Below, piece after piece: positions 7,871 through 15,080 of a stretch of DNA of 38,249 nucleotides. The translations under genes were made by a program, and so were the position numbers. Within the stretch, counting starts at the first letter, position 1. Every line of letters begins with the position of its first letter. The notes under the pieces are model-generated. The model was not told the DNA's origin. It was given only the letters and a program-made list of their open reading frames with translations, and ran no database searches. The stretch comes from an uncultured Clostridia bacterium. GTDB lineage: Bacteria; Bacillota; Clostridia; Christensenellales; UBA1242. The stretch is taken from positions 1 through 38,249 of the forward strand of contig CAKVOF010000010.1 in the NCBI GenBank assembly GCA_934778125.1. Reading direction: 5' to 3'.

Positions 7871-9097
7871 ATGAAACATTTAGTGTTTAAAAATGTTGCA
7901 AATAAAGCAATTCAACAACAATTTCAAAACATTGCAAATGGAAAACTTATAAGAAATAGTTTAGAAATTTGGAATTTTATTCATAATGTTGCATTGGGTT
8001 ACTCCCCTGCCAACACAGAAGTTTTATATGCCAAGCCAAATCAGCTATCAAGCAGGCAATCTCTCGGCTACGCTCGCATTTTTAGCTTTACTAATGATGA
8101 TAAAGAGTTAATTGTTCCTTTGAAAAAGAAACAAATCGTGTTGAATCCCGCAGTGATTAATGGCATTATCCATTGCGATTCAGCATTAGAGCAAACTACT
8201 CAACTTATCACTTTAACAAAAGTTATTTTACACGAAAGCACACACATTGAAGATGCAATATCTGCTCAAAAAAGAGTTAATTCAAATTCGTTACGATTAG
8301 CAACTTCTTTTATTTCAAGTTTTGCCAACACAAATAGTGGATCGTATTATCATAACAACTATTCCGCAACATTTATTGAAGCTTCAGCAAATATTGGCGA
8401 AAATGCAAAGATGTATTCTATTTTAAAAAATCTTGTTTTGCCCTTTATTCAAAACAATCCAGAATTAAACAATTTGATTCTCAACCAAATGCAAACTTGC
8501 AAATTTCAAGTAAGAAAAAACGCATTAAGGTCTCTTCAAAACACGCTTATCACAAGTGATTCAAACAGCCAATTAAAAGATATTAACGATTCAATATTAA
8601 CTGACTTTTTAGTATCTAAATATCCGAATTTAGTTAGCACTTTCCCAGTGTTGAAATTTGGATATCATGAAAATGGAAAACCAATTGAATTGAAGGATTT
8701 AGCTTTTCAAAAATCTATACATTATTTCGATAAAACAAGTAGGTTTGTTGATATCTACAACACTTTAATTTTTCAAAGAACTGCTAAAAGTTTGATTGAT
8801 AATCCAAACGAAATACTTTCTCTATCGTTAAGCGATAGAAATTTAGTTAGAGAATCATTAAAAGAATATGACTTAAGTTTTCAAAGGTTAGGTTCAAAGT
8901 ATTTATACCTTTTAGATCGTGACCAAAGAGAGCAATTGCAAGATTCTTCGGCCGACAACACAAAATTTGCCTTAGAGAATAATTTCGTTGATGCCTCGAT
9001 AAAATCAAACGTGGAAGAAAGCATTTCTAATATAAAAGAAATAAGAGATACTTTTGATGTTAAAATTGGCGTTGCAGTTTATGGCACAAACGCCTAA
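7871..9097 (+). CDS. uncharacterised protein with HEXXH metallopeptidase-like motif
   Basis: 408 residues, no signal peptide or membrane segment seen. I do not recognise the family. Residues 119-127 read ILHESTHIE, an HEXXH zinc-binding motif in a helical, hydrophobic setting, and about 45 residues on comes FIEASANIGENAK with E170, which could be the third zinc ligand of a gluzincin-type peptidase. The rest is rich in Asn, Ser and Leu and looks helical. The gene has the best promoter in this part of the window, a strong ribosome site and its own terminator at 9162-9203, so it is a single-gene unit. A cytoplasmic or non-classically exported peptidase is an inference. Confidence 0.7.
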   Translation: MKHLVFKNVANKAIQQQFQNIANGKLIRNSLEIWNFIHNVALGYSPANTEVLYAKPNQLSSRQSLGYARIFSFTNDDKELIVPLKKKQIVLNPAVINGIIHCDSALEQTTQLITLTKVILHESTHIEDAISAQKRVNSNSLRLATSFISSFANTNSGSYYHNNYSATFIEASANIGENAKMYSILKNLVLPFIQNNPELNNLILNQMQTCKFQVRKNALRSLQNTLITSDSNSQLKDINDSILTDFLVSKYPNLVSTFPVLKFGYHENGKPIELKDLAFQKSIHYFDKTSRFVDIYNTLIFQRTAKSLIDNPNEILSLSLSDRNLVRESLKEYDLSFQRLGSKYLYLLDRDQREQLQDSSADNTKFALENNFVDASIKSNVEESISNIKEIRDTFDVKIGVAVYGTNA

Positions 9098-9161
9098 TTC
9101 GATTTTTTGATAGCAACAAATAATAAATAACAATTTCAAATTTATTTAACGCCACTTATAT

Positions 9162-9203
9162 AAAAATGAACATTGCAATTTAAAAGTAATGTTCATTTTT
9201 TAT
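9162..9203 (+). terminator. rho-independent terminator of the HEXXH gene
   Basis: AAAAATGAACATT (9162-9174) pairs with AATGTTCATTTTT (9188-9200), then more T residues. Confidence 0.85.
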
Positions 9204-9309
9204 GTTAACTTTTAAAGGTTACTTCCTTAGTTTTGCTCTAACAAAATGCCAGCATTTATCTAAAACAATAAAAATAATTAATAATGTTGAAAAAAAATAA
9301 AATATAGTC

Positions 9310-9338
9310 TTGACAAATTAATACAAAAAGACTAAAAT
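9310..9338 (+). promoter_or_regulatory. promoter of the multi-hairpin RNA
   Basis: TTGACA at 9310-9315, 17-base spacer, TAAAAT at 9333-9338 (TATATT at 9338-9343 is a possible alternative). The expected start falls at about 9344-9346, the first base of the first RNA stem. No reading frame with a ribosome site follows. Confidence 0.75.
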
Positions 9339-9343
9339 ATATT

Positions 9344-9608
9344 CGTTTCAATTGCAAATGTGCATTTTTATCTCCCTTATCTAGCACAGCAATTGAAACG
9401 ATCCCACATTTCCCTTATGTTAAATGAAGATTTGTTTTCCCTAAAACGCTAAAATCTTCAAAGACACTAGTTGTGCTGATGCTATATGATTCACTCATAT
9501 TGCATTTAGCATAAGCACAACGAAAAAGTTATAGATTTGTTGGATAAAACTCAAACTCCAAATGAAATCCAACAAACTCACACTTTAACTCTTCGCACAA
9601 TATCGTGC
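9344..9608 (+). ncRNA. candidate structured small RNA with C-rich (CCCU) loops
   Basis: No coding frame explains this stretch, but it starts at a good promoter and folds into consecutive hairpins. H1: CGTTTCAATTGC (9344-9355) with GCAATTGAAACG (9389-9400), continued by TGTGC/GCACA, leaving a 20-base loop with CTCCCTTAT. H2: ACAT/ATGT (9406-9420) with loop TTCCCTT. H3: GAAGATTT/AAATCTTC (9426-9459) with inner GTTTT/AAAAC and loop CCCT. H4: GTTGTGCT/AGCACAAC (9470-9521) with inner ATGCT/AGCAT and ATATGA/TCATAT. H5: TTTGTTGGAT/ATCCAACAAA (9536-9576), loop holding CTCC. A small GCAC/GTGC hairpin follows at 9595-9608; the 3' end is not clear. Three successive UCCC-type loops recall Shine-Dalgarno-targeting sRNAs such as Listeria LhrC, but I do not recognise a known family. 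Confidence 0.65.
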
Positions 9609-9718
9609 TGTTATATATTGAAAAATAAAAACAAATTTAAATTACTCAAGTTTTTTAAATTTACACTAAACGCTATATATATAAGTTATCTCTCAAATTT
9701 AAACCCAACAAATTTTTT

Positions 9719-9794
9719 GGACGATTAGCTCAGTTGGTAGAGCAACTGACTCTTAATCAGTGGGTCCAGGGTTCGAGTCCCTGATCGTCCACCA
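9719..9794 (+). tRNA. tRNA-Lys (anticodon CTT)
   Basis: Complete cloverleaf: acceptor GGACGAT/ATCGTCC, D-arm with AGCTCAGTTGGTAGAGC, anticodon stem CTGA/TCAG with loop CTCTTAA (anticodon CTT), T-arm with GGTTCGAGTCC, and an encoded CCA at 9792-9794. It reads AAG codons. A terminator follows at once, and two partial copies of its 3' half lie downstream. Confidence 0.97.
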
Positions 9795-9800
9795 GAATTA

Positions 9801-9832
9801 AAGGAAGTATAAAAAAATATACTTCCTTTTTT
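9801..9832 (+). terminator. terminator of tRNA-Lys
   Basis: AAGGAAGTAT (9801-9810) pairs with ATACTTCCTT, followed by T6, seven bases after the tRNA CCA. Confidence 0.85.
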
Positions 9833-9835
9833 GCA

Positions 9836-9848
9836 ACTGATTAAGAGT
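9836..9848 (-). repeat. inverted 13-base copy of the tRNA-Lys anticodon arm
   Basis: ACTGATTAAGAGT is the exact reverse complement of 9749-9761 in the tRNA, which suggests rearrangement at the integration site. Confidence 0.5.
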
Positions 9849-9959
9849 TTAGGGCTCCCTAATGGTTTAAGTAAAACATTTGGGATAAAGGAGAAACCAA
9901 CTGCAAAGCGAATAATTTTTTGCATAAAAAATTAGAGCAAACAAGTTGAGTTTCGACGC

Positions 9960-9998
9960 AATCAGTGGGTCCGGTCCAAAGTCCCTGATCGTCCACCA
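9960..9998 (+). repeat. partial copy 2 of the tRNA-Lys 3' end (att-like scar)
   Basis: From AATCAGTGGGTCC to GTCCCTGATCGTCCACCA it repeats the tRNA 3' half but with GGTCCAAAG in place of AGGGTTCGAG in the T-arm. It is identical to copy 3 (10915-10953) except for one base. Upstream, TTAGAGCAA (9932-9940) resembles the tRNA D-arm, so a more degenerate tRNA pseudogene may extend left. The T-loop change makes a working tRNA unlikely. Confidence 0.75.
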
Positions 9999-10001
9999 CT
10001 G

Positions 10002-10061
10002 AAACCCTTTATTTATAAGCAAAATACATATTTTGCTTGCGTAAACTAAAGGGTTTTTTTT
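10002..10061 (+). terminator. terminator after tRNA scar 2
   Basis: AAACCCTTTA (10002-10011) pairs with TAAAGGGTTT (10047-10056), with an inner AAGCAAAATA/TATTTTGCTT hairpin, followed by a T run. Confidence 0.8.
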
Positions 10062-10074
10062 ATGTCCAAATTTC

Positions 10075-10111
10075 AAAAGTGTCTAATAGAATTTGTAAAA
10101 AGTGTCTAATA
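10075..10111 (+). repeat. two direct copies of AAAAGTGTCTAATA
   Basis: Copies at 10075-10088 and 10098-10111, 23 bases apart. The palindrome TGTCTAAAATTAGACA at 10757-10772, on the other side of the membrane-protein gene, carries the same TGTCTAA core. They could be worn ends of an insertion sequence or operators. Confidence 0.5.
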
Positions 10112-10231
10112 AATGACTTTATTGTTTTATTTTTAATTATTTAACAATTTGTATTTATGAGAATAAATTTTATTGTGATTTTTTATTTAATATGATACAA
10201 TTTATTCATAATATTACATAAGGGAGTAATT

Positions 10232-10651
10232 ATGAAATTTTTTAGAGGTTTAAAGGCAACGTTTGAAGCTATCGGAAAACTTTGGAGAATAGAAAGAAAA
10301 AGAGATACCGAAATCAATCGCAATCCAACAGAAGAAGAATTAAAAGATAACAAAAAAGGGAAATTATCTATTGTTGTAACTATTGTCAGCACCATTGTTT
10401 ATTTGATTGCATTCATATTGGTTGCTAGTTCATGGCAGGTAAATATTGGCTTGGGTATTTTTGTTTTAGTTTTGGTTTTGATTTTTACACCTTCAATTCA
10501 AATAAAAGCAATCAATTTAGCCAAACAACAAAGAAAAATCAATGGGAAAGGCACTACAGCATTGATTCTTGCAAATGTTTTACCAACCATTGCATTGGTT
10601 GGTGGTGTGCTATTCTTTGCATTTGGTGGAATGTATATTTTCTTTAAATAA
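10232..10651 (+). CDS. small membrane protein of unknown function
   Basis: 139 residues. The first 45 are charged and presumably cytoplasmic (many Lys, Arg and Glu). Then come three or four membrane segments: LSIVVTIVSTIVYLIAFILV, a second at NIGLGIFVLVLVLIF, and two near the C-terminus around ALILANVLPTIALVGGVLFF and GGMYIFF. No family recognised. It is the only gene between tRNA-Lys and the third tRNA scar, so it may be cargo of an integrated element. Its ribosome site lies in ACATAAGGGAG, which is complementary to the CCCTTAT loops of the RNA at 9344-9608. It has its own terminator. Confidence 0.75.
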   Translation: MKFFRGLKATFEAIGKLWRIERKRDTEINRNPTEEELKDNKKGKLSIVVTIVSTIVYLIAFILVASSWQVNIGLGIFVLVLVLIFTPSIQIKAINLAKQQRKINGKGTTALILANVLPTIALVGGVLFFAFGGMYIFFK

Positions 10652-10664
10652 GAAAACAAAATAC

Positions 10665-10699
10665 AAAAAATACAACCTTGCTCGGCTGTATTTTTTTTG
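10665..10699 (+). terminator. terminator of the small membrane protein gene
   Basis: AAAATACA (10667-10674) pairs with TGTATTTT, short inner CC/GG pairing, then T8. Confidence 0.8.
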
Positions 10700-10756
10700 C
10701 TCTCATAAAGAGTTGTTGTATTGATAGTTATTCTTATATATTTGAACAAGTACATC

Positions 10757-10772
10757 TGTCTAAAATTAGACA
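10757..10772. repeat. palindrome TGTCTAAAATTAGACA
   Basis: Perfect 7-bp arms around AA; shares TGTCTAA with the direct repeats at 10075-10111. Possible insertion-sequence end relic. Confidence 0.45.
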
Positions 10773-10909
10773 CCAAAAACTTAAATAAAATTATGTGATT
10801 TAGTATAAAACGAAATAAAATTATATAACACGAATTTGCTAGGTAAAATAAGGGAATAAAGGGATTTTTAAGTCATAAAATAAGCTATTTTAACAAGTTT
10901 TAATCACAC

Positions 10910-10953
10910 CTCTTAATCAGTGAGTCCGGTCCAAAGTCCCTGATCGTCCACCA
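10910..10953 (+). repeat. partial copy 3 of the tRNA-Lys 3' end (att-like scar)
   Basis: Runs from CTCTTAATCAGTGAGTCC to the CCA, that is, from the anticodon loop to the tRNA end, with the same altered T-arm as copy 2. Together with the intact tRNA it bounds about 1.15 kb, the arrangement expected when an element integrates into the tRNA 3' end and leaves an attR copy. No integrase is left inside. Confidence 0.75.
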
Positions 10954-10956
10954 GGC

Positions 10957-11083
10957 AAACAAAAAGAAAAGTCAATAAGGCTTTTCTTTTTTGTTTATAA
11001 TGAAATTGACCTTACGGTTCAGTGATATTTGCTAAAGCAAATGATATTGCTATGCAATGACATTTTTACTAATGCAAAAATGT
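10957..11083 (+). repeat. terminator-bearing palindromic repeat, copy A
   Basis: Begins with a terminator hairpin (AACAAAAAGAAAAG with CTTTTCTTTTTTGTT, 10958-10994), then GTTTATAATGAAATTGACC, ACGGTTCA, and a chain of short palindromes: ATTTGCTAAAGCAAAT, ATTGCTATGCAAT, GACATTTTT/AAAAATGTC. The reverse complement of 30310-30428 has the same modules in the same order, so this is a dispersed repeat family. Confidence 0.7.
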
Positions 11084-11213
11084 CTTCAGGCAATCTCAAA
11101 ACTTCTCCCGTTTGCTATAGCAGGCATCTTATATTGTGCGTTTTATATATAGAATTATTTTGTTGCAACAAATTAAAACATCACACAATAATTATCATAT
11201 TTATAAAATTTTG

Positions 11214-11639
11214 CTAGTTTTCCTTTGTTAACAAATCATTAACCGAACAACCAAAATAATTGGCAATTTCAAATAATGTTCTAACGCTTGGTTCAACCCC
11301 TTTTTTATAACGGTTAATGTTGTCTTTTTGATAATTCATCTCTTTACAGAATTGCCTATTAGACAAATTGGATTTTTTAATCATTTCAGTCAAATAATCA
11401 TAAAATTTACTTTGGTCGATAGAATATTTGTGAAATTTATTTTCATCTGTTAGCTCAAACAAATAATCGATTGAAACTTGCAAATAATTAGCAACTTTAA
11501 TTAGCGTTTGTAAGCTAGGATTTCTTTGTTTGTATTTATAAAAAGTGTCCTTTGAAATGATTTTATCTGCAAAGAGGCAATTAATATCCTTATTTTGCTC
11601 TTCTAAATTATTCTTTACCGCAGTTATAAAGTCAACCAT
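11214..11639 (-). CDS. regulator with two tandem XRE/HTH domains
   Basis: 141 residues made of two related helix-turn-helix units: residues about 5-65 (KDTFYKYKQRNPSLQTLIKV, then YLQVSIDYLFEL) and about 80-138 (LSNRQFCKEMNYQKDNINRY, then YFGCSVNDLL). Both keep the C-terminal hydrophobic (F/L)xVSxDYLF-like end of HTH_26/HTH_3 domains, so an internal duplication is likely. The ATG at 11639 has GAGGTG upstream. The gene is divergent from the SLOG-type gene at 11744, and a perfect dyad plus two direct repeats lie between them, so it most likely represses that gene and itself. Confidence 0.8.
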   Translation of the reverse strand: MVDFITAVKNNLEEQNKDINCLFADKIISKDTFYKYKQRNPSLQTLIKVANYLQVSIDYLFELTDENKFHKYSIDQSKFYDYLTEMIKKSNLSNRQFCKEMNYQKDNINRYKKGVEPSVRTLFEIANYFGCSVNDLLTKEN

Positions 11640-11650
11640 ACCGCACCTCG

Positions 11651-11724
11651 TAATATACTTTTGTATATTATTATTGCCTAAAATGATGACAAATTGCTTG
11701 CCACTGCCTAGTATGATGACATAT
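11651..11724. promoter_or_regulatory. operators in the divergent HTH/SLOG promoter region
   Basis: A perfect dyad TAATATAC-TTTT-GTATATTA at 11651-11670 and two direct repeats, TGCCTAAAATGATGACAAAT (11675-11694) and TGCCTAGTATGATGACATAT (11705-11724), exactly 30 bases apart, about three helical turns. The second overlaps the ATATAATATA box of the rightward promoter. Confidence 0.7.
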
Positions 11725-11743
11725 AATATATAAAAGGAAAGCT

Positions 11744-12340
11744 ATGAATAATATGTCAGCTCAAAAGAATACAATAGAAAACAACAAACATTTAAAAATA
11801 TGCTTTATCGGCCACCGAAAAATCGGGTTCGGCCCAATAAAAGAAAGATTAAAATACGCTATTGAAAACAAAATTAAAGAAGGTTGCAATTTTTTCACAA
11901 TGGGAACCCATGGCGAGTTTGATACTCTCGCCTTAAACACTTGCAAAGAACTACAAAAAACTTACAAAGATATAACAATAGAAGTTGTTATCACTAGCCT
12001 CAGAAAGATAGAAAAACAAATTCTTTATAACGATAAATTTGGAAAGGAATATGAAACTCCTTACAGCGATGTGTCCACAACAATGTTTAAAATTGAAGAA
12101 ACTCATTTTAAAAGGCAGATAATTGAAAGTAATCATAAAATGATAGATGGTTGCGACTCATTAATTTGTTATGTAAATAAAAAACACAACCCAAGCGGAG
12201 CTAAACTCGCTATGAATTATGCTAAAAGAAAAGGCCTAGAAATAATAAATCTCTATGATGAGAAAGATGAACCAACTTACGGCATGACAACAGAACAAAA
12301 GAAAGCATATTATGAAAATCTATTTTCTAAAGTAAAATGA
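11744..12340 (+). CDS. SLOG-superfamily (YpsA/DUF1273-like) protein
   Basis: 198 residues. The start of the fold reads LKICFIGHRKIGF, followed by FTMGTHGEFDTLA and a late IIESNHKMIDGCDSLICYV then PSGAKLAMNYAKRKG: a Rossmann-like SLOG layout in which GHR, the Gly-rich GxxGEFD and the SG.AK patches would bind a nucleotide ligand such as NAD or ADP-ribose. SLOG proteins occur in defence and stress settings, but the role of this group is not settled. AAGGAAA precedes the ATG at 11744 and a TATAAT-like box is 20 bases upstream. Control by the divergent tandem-HTH protein is likely. Confidence 0.75.
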   Translation: MNNMSAQKNTIENNKHLKICFIGHRKIGFGPIKERLKYAIENKIKEGCNFFTMGTHGEFDTLALNTCKELQKTYKDITIEVVITSLRKIEKQILYNDKFGKEYETPYSDVSTTMFKIEETHFKRQIIESNHKMIDGCDSLICYVNKKHNPSGAKLAMNYAKRKGLEIINLYDEKDEPTYGMTTEQKKAYYENLFSKVK

Positions 12341-12454
12341 TTTTTGTTTAGAAAGAATATATGATTTATTTTGAATATTAAATTTGTAACTATTTTTAAT
12401 ATTTAACTTCTATTTTTTGAAATAACCTAACAATATTGTTTGAAGTCCAATATA

Positions 12455-12489
12455 AAAAGCCGATATAGTAACTATATCGGCTTTTGTTG
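12455..12489. terminator. bidirectional terminator between SLOG gene and leuS
   Basis: A perfect 15-bp palindrome, AAAAGCCGATATAGT (12455-12469) with ACTATATCGGCTTTT (12471-12485), T-rich on both strands; it serves the convergent genes. Confidence 0.9.
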
Positions 12490-12549
12490 TTTTTAGTGTT
12501 TTATTGGTTATTTTTGATTGCCATTTTAATTTTAGAGCAATACTAAAAT

Positions 12550-14967
12550 TTACATAATTATATTTATAATTTTATTTGGCACAAAAATTACTTTTTTAAT
12601 ATTTGATGAGTCAATTGCAAACTTTTCTATTTTAGAAACTTCACACAAAACATCATCTTTTTCAGCATTCAATTTCACATCAACAGTTCCTTTGAATTTT
12701 CCGTTGATTTGAACAGCTAATTTTATAACATCTTTAGTTAGTTTAGCCTCATCGAATGTTGGGAATTTTTCGTTTATAATATCTCTATTAAACACAATTT
12801 CAAATAACTCACTCGTTATATGTGGAGCCATTGGATTCAAAACAATTAAGAATTGCCTTAGTTCTTCTTTTGTTATATAGCCATCTTCTTTAATCTTTTT
12901 AATAAAAATCATACATGCAGATATTGCTGTGTTTAGCTTAAGATTTTCATAATCTTCGCCACATTTCTTAATTAAAACGTTTAATTCAACTTCGTGCTCT
13001 TTTGAAACCTCATCACCTTTAATCATATCTTGAAGTTTCCAAACCTTATCTAAAAAGTTTGTTATTCCATCAATTCCATTGAATGTCCAAGCACAGTTAT
13101 CTTCATAACCGCCCAAAAAGTGAACGTGCATTCTAGTTACATCTGCGCCATACTTTTCAACAACTGATGAAGCTGAAACACCGTTTCTTGAAGACTTACT
13201 CATTTTCTTACCTTCATCATCAAGAATAAGCCCACTTCCCATTTTTCTAATAAATGGATCCCGAGTTGGAACTGCACCAATTTCATAAAGGAAATTTTGC
13301 CAAAAGAATGCGTAAAGCACGTGGCGGGTTATATGCTCTGTTCCGCCCGTGTAACAATCAACACTTCCCCAATATTTTAACTTTTCAAAGTCGGTAATTT
13401 TTTCAGAGTTGTGTGGATCACAATATCTTATCCAATACCAAGATGAACCTGCCCAATTTGGCATTGTGTCGGTTTCGCGTTTTGCTTTTCTACCACATTT
13501 AGGGCAAGTGCAATTAACGAAACTATCAATTTTTGAAAGCGGAGAATCACCCTTTGCATTTGGAAGATAATCTTTTGTTTCAGGCAAAACAAGTGGCAAA
13601 TCTTTTTCATCAAGTGGAACTATTCCGCAATGTTCGCAAAACACAACTGGGAATGGTTCGCCCCAATATCTTTGGCGATTAAACGACCAATCTTGCATTT
13701 TATAATTAACTTGCTTTTTGCCTAAACCTTTTTCCACAACCATATCGGCAATTTTTTTCTTTGCTTCTTTAACTGGCATTCCACTAAACTCGCCGGAGTT
13801 CATAAGTTTGCTGTTTTTAGCAAGATACTCCGCTTTTTCAACAGCGCATTTTGAAACATCACCTTCAATAACTTGAATTTTTGGGATTCCAAAAATATCT
13901 GCAAACTCATAGTCTCTTTGATCGTGAGTTGGAACTGCCATAACTGCACCCGTTCCATATGAAGCCAAAACGAAATCCGCCAAATAAACTGGCACTTTTG
14001 ATTTGGTGATTGGATTAATCGCATATATTCCAGAAAGCACGCAACCCGATTTGTCTTTAACCTTACTAATTCTATCAAACTCGCTTTTTAATGCTGTTTT
14101 TTCTTTATAGGCTTTAACTTCATCAAAGTTTTTAATTTTATCTGCGAGTTTATCCACAAGGCTATGCTCTGGTGCAAGAACAACAAAAGTGATTCCATAA
14201 ACCGTTTCAATGCAAGTTGTGTATATTTCGATTTTATCTAGCTTAACATCGTTTTCATCAACAAGGTCTAACTTTAATTGAATGCCTTCACTTTTTCCGA
14301 TCCAGTTTCTTTGAGCTTCTTTCAAATTCTCTGCCATTTGAATTCTATCAACATTTTCAAGAAGTTTCTCAGAATACTCTTTCATTTTTAAGAACCAAAC
14401 GTCACGATTTACTTGAATAACATCACTTCCACACCTATCGCATTTTCCGCCTTGACTATCTTCATTTGAAAGAACTGTTTGGCACTTTGGGCAAAAATTA
14501 ACATAACCCTTTTGCTTATATGCTTTGCCATTTTTTAATAGTTGCAAGAAAATCCATTGAGTCCACTTATAGTATTCTGGATCACTTGTTGAAATAGTTC
14601 TACTCCAATCAAAAGATAAACCTAAACTCTTAAATGAACTTAGTATTTTATCCATTCCATCTTTAACAAATTTCTTTGGATCTGTTCCATATTTAATGGC
14701 AGCGTTTTCAGCTGGCAAACCAAAGCTATCTCCACCAATCGGAAATAGCACATTATAACCTTGAAATCTTTTAAATCTAGCAAGCGCATCAGATGGAACT
14801 GTTCCTTTTAGATGCCCCATATGAAGCGAACCGCTAGTGTTCGGAAACTCATATAGCATATAGTACTTTGGCTTAGTTGGGTGAAAATCAACCGCCTTAA
14901 AAGATGATTCATTTGCCCATCTATCTTGCCATTTTTTTTCTATCTTTTTAAAATCATATTTTTCCAT
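12550..14967 (-). CDS. leuS: leucyl-tRNA synthetase
   Basis: 805 residues from the ATG at 14967, which has GAGG seven bases upstream; a TTG at 14982 in frame overlaps the ribosome site and is rejected. Class I synthetase charging tRNA-Leu. Visible: HMGH (HIGH signature, about residue 50), zinc-knuckle pairs CPKC/CDRCG and later CEHCG/CPKCG, the CP1 editing insertion with GTGAVMAVPTHDQRDYEFA, the WGEPFP motif, KMSKS near residue 587 and a helical anticodon-binding end. One oddity is that the editing-site signature normally written TTRPDT reads TTCIET here. Promoter at 14983-15011. No T-box leader is visible. Confidence 0.97.
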   Translation of the reverse strand: MEKYDFKKIEKKWQDRWANESSFKAVDFHPTKPKYYMLYEFPNTSGSLHMGHLKGTVPSDALARFKRFQGYNVLFPIGGDSFGLPAENAAIKYGTDPKKFVKDGMDKILSSFKSLGLSFDWSRTISTSDPEYYKWTQWIFLQLLKNGKAYKQKGYVNFCPKCQTVLSNEDSQGGKCDRCGSDVIQVNRDVWFLKMKEYSEKLLENVDRIQMAENLKEAQRNWIGKSEGIQLKLDLVDENDVKLDKIEIYTTCIETVYGITFVVLAPEHSLVDKLADKIKNFDEVKAYKEKTALKSEFDRISKVKDKSGCVLSGIYAINPITKSKVPVYLADFVLASYGTGAVMAVPTHDQRDYEFADIFGIPKIQVIEGDVSKCAVEKAEYLAKNSKLMNSGEFSGMPVKEAKKKIADMVVEKGLGKKQVNYKMQDWSFNRQRYWGEPFPVVFCEHCGIVPLDEKDLPLVLPETKDYLPNAKGDSPLSKIDSFVNCTCPKCGRKAKRETDTMPNWAGSSWYWIRYCDPHNSEKITDFEKLKYWGSVDCYTGGTEHITRHVLYAFFWQNFLYEIGAVPTRDPFIRKMGSGLILDDEGKKMSKSSRNGVSASSVVEKYGADVTRMHVHFLGGYEDNCAWTFNGIDGITNFLDKVWKLQDMIKGDEVSKEHEVELNVLIKKCGEDYENLKLNTAISACMIFIKKIKEDGYITKEELRQFLIVLNPMAPHITSELFEIVFNRDIINEKFPTFDEAKLTKDVIKLAVQINGKFKGTVDVKLNAEKDDVLCEVSKIEKFAIDSSNIKKVIFVPNKIINIIM

Positions 14968-14982
14968 AAAAACCTCAAACAA

Positions 14983-15011
14983 GATATAGCATTTTTTCCT
15001 TTTCTTGTCAA
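14983..15011 (-). promoter_or_regulatory. promoter of leuS
   Basis: On the minus strand, TTGACA (15011-15006) and TATATC (14988-14983) with a 17-base spacer; transcription would start close to the ribosome site, giving a very short leader. Confidence 0.6.
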
Positions 15012-15080
15012 CTTTATTTAATTATTAATGTTTTCCACAACTGCAATTTATTAGGAATTAATTCATTACAATTTTTTGTT

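Noticed and set aside
9537..9728. Open frame of 63 codons on the + strand running into tRNA-Lys
   Set aside because: It begins inside hairpin H5 of the RNA candidate, has no ribosome site and overlaps the tRNA.
9725..10076. Open frames on the minus strand over the tRNA-Lys region, including a GTRTLDP-like peptide
   Set aside because: These are antisense translations of the tRNA and its copies, a common annotation artefact.
11029..11217. Open frame of 62 codons on the + strand
   Set aside because: Lies in the palindromic repeat region, without a promoter or ribosome site.
14150..14158. Single TTATCCACA inside leuS
   Set aside because: An isolated DnaA box within a coding sequence; no cluster, so no regulatory claim.
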